The notes under the pieces were generated by a model that saw nothing but the letters and a program-made list of their open reading frames with translations, was not told where the DNA came from and ran no database searches. 64,000 nucleotides of DNA from Agapanthus africanus (Eukaryota > Streptophyta > Magnoliopsida > Asparagales > Amaryllidaceae): positions 629,230,189-629,294,188 of the forward strand of contig CM057338.1 in NCBI GenBank assembly GCA_030015575.1, written 5' to 3'. This document shows, piece by piece, positions 58,991-64,000 of the stretch (its first letter is position 1; each line of letters opens with the position of its first letter). The position numbers and the translations under genes were made by a program.

Positions 58991-59677
58991 AATCACTGCA
59001 AAAAGAACAATTTAGCCGTTAGTGTTGTAATTCCAACGTTTAGCGTTTAAAGAAGAAAATGCATTAATTAAATTAAAATTAAAATCAATTAATTCCATCA
59101 CACAGCAGTGCAGTGCAGTGAGTAAGGGAACAAAGGGGGACCCACAAAATCTGGATGACAGTACGTCAGTCAATAGGACAATCTCATTATTGGATGAGAT
59201 TGTCACTTGTTCCCCAGGAAAACATTCCCATTAATAAAGAATCCCCAGAGACAAGGAGAAAATCTCCTCTTTCAGAGCAAAGCTCTGTCACAGAATGACA
59301 CTTGTCAAATTCTGGTCTCAGAAGAATAAAATTCCTTAAAAAGAGCTTAGCTCTGTAACATTCCATCAAAAAGAAAATTTTCGAAAAGAAATTTAAAATT
59401 AAAGTTTCTGAAATCCTGGAAAATCCATGAAAACTTATTAAAAAAAATTCTTCATTTTTCAGATCTAAAAAAATCTACATTTGATTCAAGAGCAAAGCTC
59501 TGTTCATGGGTTAGAACCCATGAACAAGATCTCTGTAGATCTATGGATTCGTGAGAGCAAAGCTCTGTTGATGAAACCCCAAAGGGAATTTCTTTAGATC
59601 AAAAGATCTATGAGAGCAAAGCTCTTTGGTTAAAATTGATTTAAATTAATTTAACTTAATTTTAAATTAATTATTAC
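58991..59677 (-). other. Candidate 5'UTR intron of the antisense gene
   Basis: On the minus strand a donor-like TTTAG|GTAATAAT sits at 59678/59677 and an acceptor TTTTTGCAG ends at 58996, six bases before ATG 58990. If used, this removes about 680 nt. The region also holds several AGAGC-AAA-GCTCT hairpins. Confidence 0.5.
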
Positions 59678-59760
59678 CTAAAGTTTTCTAACTTTGGGAA
59701 ATGAAAGCAAAGCTCTAGAGTTCTGAAAGCAAGAGCAAAGCTCTGAAATTCTTAAGCAAG
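59270..59760. repeat. Dispersed micro-hairpin AGAGCAAAGCTCT
   Basis: The 13-mer or near copies occur near 59275, 59488, 59549, 59611 and 59731, with variants near 59342 and 59703. Exact copies also lie in both LTRs (39173, 39294; 59947, 60070). Each is a 5-bp stem with an AAA loop. Confidence 0.85.
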
Positions 59761-59822
59761 AGCAGATCTCTGAAAATCGAAATCTAGAAAATGGTGAAGA
59801 GTTTTCTAAGGGCCAGAGGCCC

Positions 59823-59830
59823 TATTTATA
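59823..59830 (-). promoter_or_regulatory. TATA box of the antisense gene
   Basis: The minus strand reads CTTATAAATAGGG, a consensus plant TATAAATA. A start near 59795 would precede the candidate 5'UTR donor at 59678. Confidence 0.6.
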
Positions 59831-59920
59831 AGGCGCTTGCGCCTCTTGAGCTCACCCCTTAATCCAACGGTCAGGAGGTTGCCACCGCTGCACTCACGTG
59901 TGCGCCACGTGAGCACAACG

Positions 59921-59932
59921 GTAGGGGGGCAT
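59921..59932 (+). other. G1 polypurine tract
   Basis: GTAGGGGGGCAT lies immediately before the TGTTTCG start of the 3' LTR. Confidence 0.75.
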
Positions 59933-59933
59933 T

Positions 59934-62412
59934 TGTTTCGCCCAATCAGAGCAAAGCTCTGTTTGAATTCAAAAATTCAAATTTTGAAGCAACGCTTCAA
60001 GTCTCGGGCGCAACGCGCCACGCGTCAGGCGCTAATACGCCAGCGCAGCGCCCAAGAAGGCGCGCCCAATCAGAGCAAAGCTCTATTAAAGGAAGCAACG
60101 CTTCAGTTGCGCGGGTGCTGCGCTGCACGACACGTGTCAGCGCAGATGCGCTAGCGCAGTTGCGCTGCGCTTTGCGCTGCGCGACACGTGTCAGCGCAGA
60201 TGCGCTCGCGCAGTTGCGCTGCGCTGTGCGCTGCGCGACACGTGTCAGCGCAGATACGCTAGTGCGCTAGCGCAGTTGCGCTGCGCGACACGTGTCACGC
60301 GCTGGGCATCTGCGCCAAACAAAATTAAGATTTTAAGAAATCTTTTCTGTTCTTGCTAAAACAAGAAGATTTTCTTCTGCAAAGCAGAGGCCATTGGATC
60401 AAAGATCCAACGGTGGGGAAAATTCCCCAAATCACTCAGAGAAAGATCTTTTTAACAAATCTAACTAATTTATGGGCACTATAAAAAGGACCCTAGACCT
60501 CAATTCAAAGGCATCAAGATCCTTCTAAAAAAAAAAGAGAGAAAGAAGAAAGCTCTTGAAGACTCCTAAAAAAAAAACAGAAGGTAAAAACCTTGAGGGA
60601 AAAGAGAAAGTTCTCTTATGGGCAGATTATTGATCTAAGAACAAGATCAATAATCTTAAATAAAAAAAATATATATATAAATAAGTAAAAATAGTGCTTT
60701 GCACTTTTTTATGAACCTCTGGTTCTTGAAACAAAAAAGAATTTTTTTTTATTTTTCTTTGATCTAAATGTAGATCAAGAAATTAAATAGTGCTTTGCAC
60801 TTCTGATTCTTGAATCTAAAAGATTCTTGGTGCTCTGCACTCCTAAACTGCTCTGTTGCCCTCTTGAGAGAGCACCACGTGTCAGCAGCGCGACAGCGCA
60901 GCGCACTGCGCTATTGCGCTTGCGCTCACCAGAGCGCGCCACGTGTCAGCAGCGCAACAGCGCAGCGCACTGCGCTGTTGCGCTTGCGCTTACTAGAGCA
61001 TGACACGTGTCCTAACCATAAACGCTTACGCTCAGTAATTGGCGCAAACCGCCTGATAAATGCAATGCATTTCTCAAAGGGCCAGGCCCAAGTCAAAAGA
61101 CCAAGCAGGCCTAATTAAATTGATGCTCTGCATCATTTATAAATGGGCAGAGCCCAAACAAAATAATATAAATGCTATGCATTTTAAAAAGGGGCAGAGC
61201 CCAAACAAAGTAGATGCCTTGCAGAGGCCTAATTAAATTGATGCTCTGCATAGAGCCCAAACAAAAAAAAATAAATTGATGCAATACATTATTTAAAAAT
61301 GGGCCAAGCCCTAGCACAGGTCTAACAGACCAAAAACAAATAAAAGGCGTTGAATATTTTTAACTGGACTTAGCCCAATTTTGGCCGTAAATCCTCAAAT
61401 TAAATTGACTGAGCAAGATTGCTCTCTTAAAACAATTTACTACTGGTTCGAGGGTACATCTCCGAACTCCTCTGACACACGTCGTTGTAATCATTCAACG
61501 TTGTCAGAAAGGTGACGGGTCCCAACAACCACACATGAATATCGGACTGAAACGTCCCTAAACTAATATCGGACCGAAACGTCCCTAAACTGGCGATAGA
61601 CCACCACGTCCCTAAACTGGCACAATAGAGCCCAAATGCTCTTTTGTCGGATCTAAACGGTCCCGTTAAGTTGATCTTAGTCTCAAACTGGACTAACGTA
61701 TCCTTAACAAACGTTTGAGTCGATCTTAGCCCCAAATATGGCTAACGTATCCTTAGACATTTAAATTAATGATAAAACTCCAAACCAATTTTGGTTCAAG
61801 GGTACATCTCTAAACTCCTCTGACATCCATCGTTGTAATCCTTCAACGACGTCAGAGAGGTGATGAGTCCCGACGGCCATATAATTAAATGGATCACTAC
61901 GTCAAGTTGATCTTAGTCCAAAACAGGACTAACGTACCCTTGACGAACGTTTAAGTTGATCTTAGCCTCAACGAGGCTAACGCATCCTTAAACCAAAATA
62001 TCAAACCCAAATCTAAGTAAATACGGATTTGGACTAATCCACGTCCTACGGGCGACGGCATTACTCAGTCTCCGTATACAATCCACGGGCAACCACAAAC
62101 AAAATGAACACACACGACACGAAGTGAAATTCTGGAGAAGGACAAAGTGGTTACCGCGATGCGGTAGCGTAATTAACCGCAGGGGCTTGCGCCTGCAGGG
62201 AAGAGCGTCCCCACAATCAAAAACCCCTCAAACGAGGGGGAATCTGAAAAAGTCTGCTACATCGGCCGCATCTGTCTAAACCTTCGATACACGGTGCCAT
62301 AAATCAACTTGGCATCTTCGAAGAGGTGGACGGATAAAACCAAATAGCATCTGCCCCGAATCTCAGCACCAGGACTTCGCAGCCCTGTGCGGCCGTCTTT
62401 CGGAGGGGAACA
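59934..62412 (+). repeat. G1 3' LTR, 2479 bp
   Basis: Same start, GCGC/G-box repeats, TATA box (60480) and micro-hairpins as the 5' LTR; ends GGGGAACA before ATTCC. ORFs such as 60810-61118 arise from its repeats. Confidence 0.93.
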
Positions 62413-62417
62413 ATTCC
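62413..62417. repeat. Target-site duplication of G1, right copy (ATTCC)
   Basis: Matches 39151-39155. Joining the flanks with one copy restores the C1-like copia order around the AAGGAATTTCTTG segment of pol. Confidence 0.93.
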
Positions 62418-63891
62418 TTTTCTAAAAAATTGTGGCATGCTGAGAAATAAAACACCTTTTGTTCCTCGGTATGGTAGAAGATATTCCTTTGCTAATGCTT
62501 GGGATATCCAACAAACTTCTACAGAACTGACCTTGCCTCGAGCTTGACCGGATAGGCTGAACAACCCCAAATCTTAACTTTCTTAAGAGATGGGCTCTTT
62601 CCATACCATATCATATATGGAGTGGTAGGCACCTGATTTGGTTAGAACGCCATTCAATATGTATGCAGCTTCACAAGTGCATAACCCCTAAAGGAAATAG
62701 GCAACTCAGTAATACTCATCATAGAGGCACCATATCTTATAGGGTGCAATTGCTCCGCCCCGATGCACCTAACGTGCTGTGGTGTATACGGAGGAGTAAT
62801 GCTGAGAGAGAATCTCATTCTACTTTATAATAGTCCAGGAATTCCGTGCTCAAGTATTCTCCTTCCTGATCTCATCAAAGGACATAATACTTTTACCCAT
62901 TTTGGTTCTCTACTTCTAACTTATATTCTTTGAATATCTCAAAAGGTTCAGACTTGTGTTTCAACAGGAACATATGTCTGAATCTTGAGAGATCATCAGT
63001 GAATACAATGAAGTACAAAGAACCAGACCTGGCATGTGTAGACTGGGGACCTACATACATCATCATTTATCAATCCCAAGAGTTCACTAACTCTTTCTCT
63101 ATTTCCAATAAATGGAGCTATGGTCATCTTATCTTTGTGACATGACTGGTAAGTTTCACAAGATATAAGTTCAAACAGATTTAAATATGCATCTCTATAT
63201 AACTTAGCTAGTCAGGTCGCATTGATATGACCTAGTCTACAATGCCTCAAGAAGGATTCGTTCATTTCTGAACTTTTCCTCTTGTGTGTGTTTTATACTT
63301 GAAGAACTGTGGTTTGATTTAGAACGTATATGCTTTTAGATAACGTGCCTGAACCGATCAACACTTGTTATAGGAAATGTTCAAAACATTATCCAACAAT
63401 ACAAAATTATATCCTTCTTTACTAAATAAAGAGACTGATATGATGTTGTACATCAGGTTCAGTATCTAATAACATTCGTTCAGAATCAATGTATTCGGTA
63501 ATACTGGGTGATTACTGCCAACACCTTGGCTGGAACAATTGCACCGTTTCCAACTCTTGAAAATTTTATCACCCGTTCTCAGTTCTCTACCTGTCTGTAG
63601 CCTATGTAACAGATTATATATATGTGATCCTGATCCGGTATCTCATACCCAGGACGTAGAGAATACTGAGAAATAGTTCTTGGTAATGAACACACACGAA
63701 GAAGATGCATCATCATGCACTTTTTTTGTTTGGGCGGCATGGGAATCCTGGTAATCTGCTATTTCCTGCTCGGTCTTACAACAATTATAAGTTGGAGCTG
63801 GACCAACGTTTCCCAGCACAATATAACAAGCGGGTTCAGTCAATACATCCAAATTATTTTCTTGATTAAGGAGTGACATGGTTGCTACCTG
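62418..63891 (-). pseudogene. C3 pol remnant, N-terminus to integrase
   Basis: The minus strand resembles C1 from the integrase C-terminal side back to the protein start. The fragment 63643-63891 encodes NNLDVLTEPACY and LGNVG, matching C1 residues 1-20, then a degraded path to the STSWV just before the protease motif. There is no gag between, as in C1. Numerous stops elsewhere. Confidence 0.85.
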
Positions 63892-64000
63892 TGTAGGGTT
63901 CCTAGGCACTCTTGTGAAGGTTCATAAAGCATTAAACATGCCCGAATAAAATTTTAGATGTGCCGAACAACCCAAAGCCGGGATCTTTGCTAGATTATTA
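63892..64000 (-). repeat. C5: start of another minus-strand copia LTR
   Basis: TGTAGGGTTCCTAGGCACTC matches the reverse complement of the C1 LTR end (TGAATGGTTCCTAGGCACTC), and a GGGATCTTTGCTAGAT block resembles the C2 and C1 LTRs. It abuts C3 coding sequence at ACCTG (63887-63891). It is most likely the end of a further insertion running off the window; alternatively C3's own 5' LTR after a precise deletion of its leader. Confidence 0.68.

Larger units (their letters stand above)
39156..62412 (+). mobile_element. G1: giant Tat-type Ty3/gypsy element, 23.3 kb
   Basis: LTRs 39156-41713 and 59934-62412 begin TGTTTCGCCC and end GGGGAATA or GGGGAACA. The flanks are ATTCC on both sides (39151-39155, 62413-62417). 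Internal order: primer site, gag, protease, RT, RNase H, a second RNase H, integrase, 3 kb of repeats, an antisense multi-exon gene (54189-58990), then purine tract and 3' LTR. The second RNase H with intact acidic residues and the antisense gene are known marks of the Tat group. Sense coding has four in-frame stops and one frameshift. Confidence 0.95.
25936..63891 (-). mobile_element. C3: old minus-strand Ty1/copia element split by C4 and G1
   Basis: Pieces: 3' LTR (25936-27889 plus 37456-37697), 3' pol (37698-39155), 5' pol (62413-63891). The joins are proven by sequence continuity and by target duplications TTATG (C4) and ATTCC (G1). Subtracting the inserts gives an LTR of about 2191 bp, matching family members at 2109-2220. 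Pol is heavily mutated. Its N-terminal coding segment matches C1's gag-less form. The left flank CAACC (25931-25935) is the predicted target duplication; its 5' LTR is not seen. Confidence 0.87.

Noticed and set aside
1..64000. CRISPR arrays, bacterial operons, tRNA or rRNA genes
   Set aside because: Repeats here are LTRs, tandem repeats or hairpins; no direct repeats with unique equal-length spacers in the CRISPR manner, and no foldable tRNA found by eye.

Overview
The window is plant (angiosperm) nuclear DNA dominated by nested LTR retrotransposons. Evidence: Ty1/copia pol genes with TGGTATCAGAGC-type primer sites, a giant Tat-type Ty3/gypsy element with two RNase H domains, and one host gene, an OVATE family protein on the minus strand. 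I see no bacterial-type genes, rRNA, convincing tRNA or CRISPR. I do not assign a species.

Layout. Nest 1 (1-20100): the right end of a gypsy element (G0, 18141-20100) was hit by copia C2 (10157-18140). C2's 5' LTR was in turn hit by copia C1 (starts left of the window, ends 10156). A genic island (20101-24177) holds the two-exon OVATE gene at 20689-22690. Nest 2 (24178-64000) is mostly minus strand. An old copia LTR (A, 24178-25935) was cut by copia C3 (25936-63891). C3's own LTR was cut by C4 (27890-37455, TTATG duplication), and its pol was cut by the 23-kb gypsy G1 (39156-62412, ATTCC duplication). A further LTR (C5) begins at 63892.

C1, C2 and C4 share a long non-coding leader. Each has a primer site, a GC-rich hairpin 200-210 nt further on whose stem sequence differs between elements, a conserved CGTTAG hairpin region, a triple repeat, and a pyrimidine tract ending in AG|CGACC just before the coding start. 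This suggests a spliced 5'-leader intron and a conserved RNA signal. C2 keeps a gag, C1 and C3 lack one, and C4 has a ruined pol between two equal-length LTRs. The family therefore looks trans-complemented.

G1 is the most remarkable part. Its sense strand carries gag-pro-pol with four in-frame stops and one frameshift. Its antisense strand carries a plant-mobile-domain gene that I can thread through eight coding exons and seven GT-AG introns of 70-92 nt, all phase 1. The total coding length is divisible by three, with one nonsense codon in exon 1. A TATAAATA box and a candidate 5'UTR intron lie upstream on the same strand. Between pol and this gene lies a field of repeats, including about 15 hairpins with a nearly constant 10-nt loop and covarying stems. 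All coordinates, splice sites and identities were read by eye.
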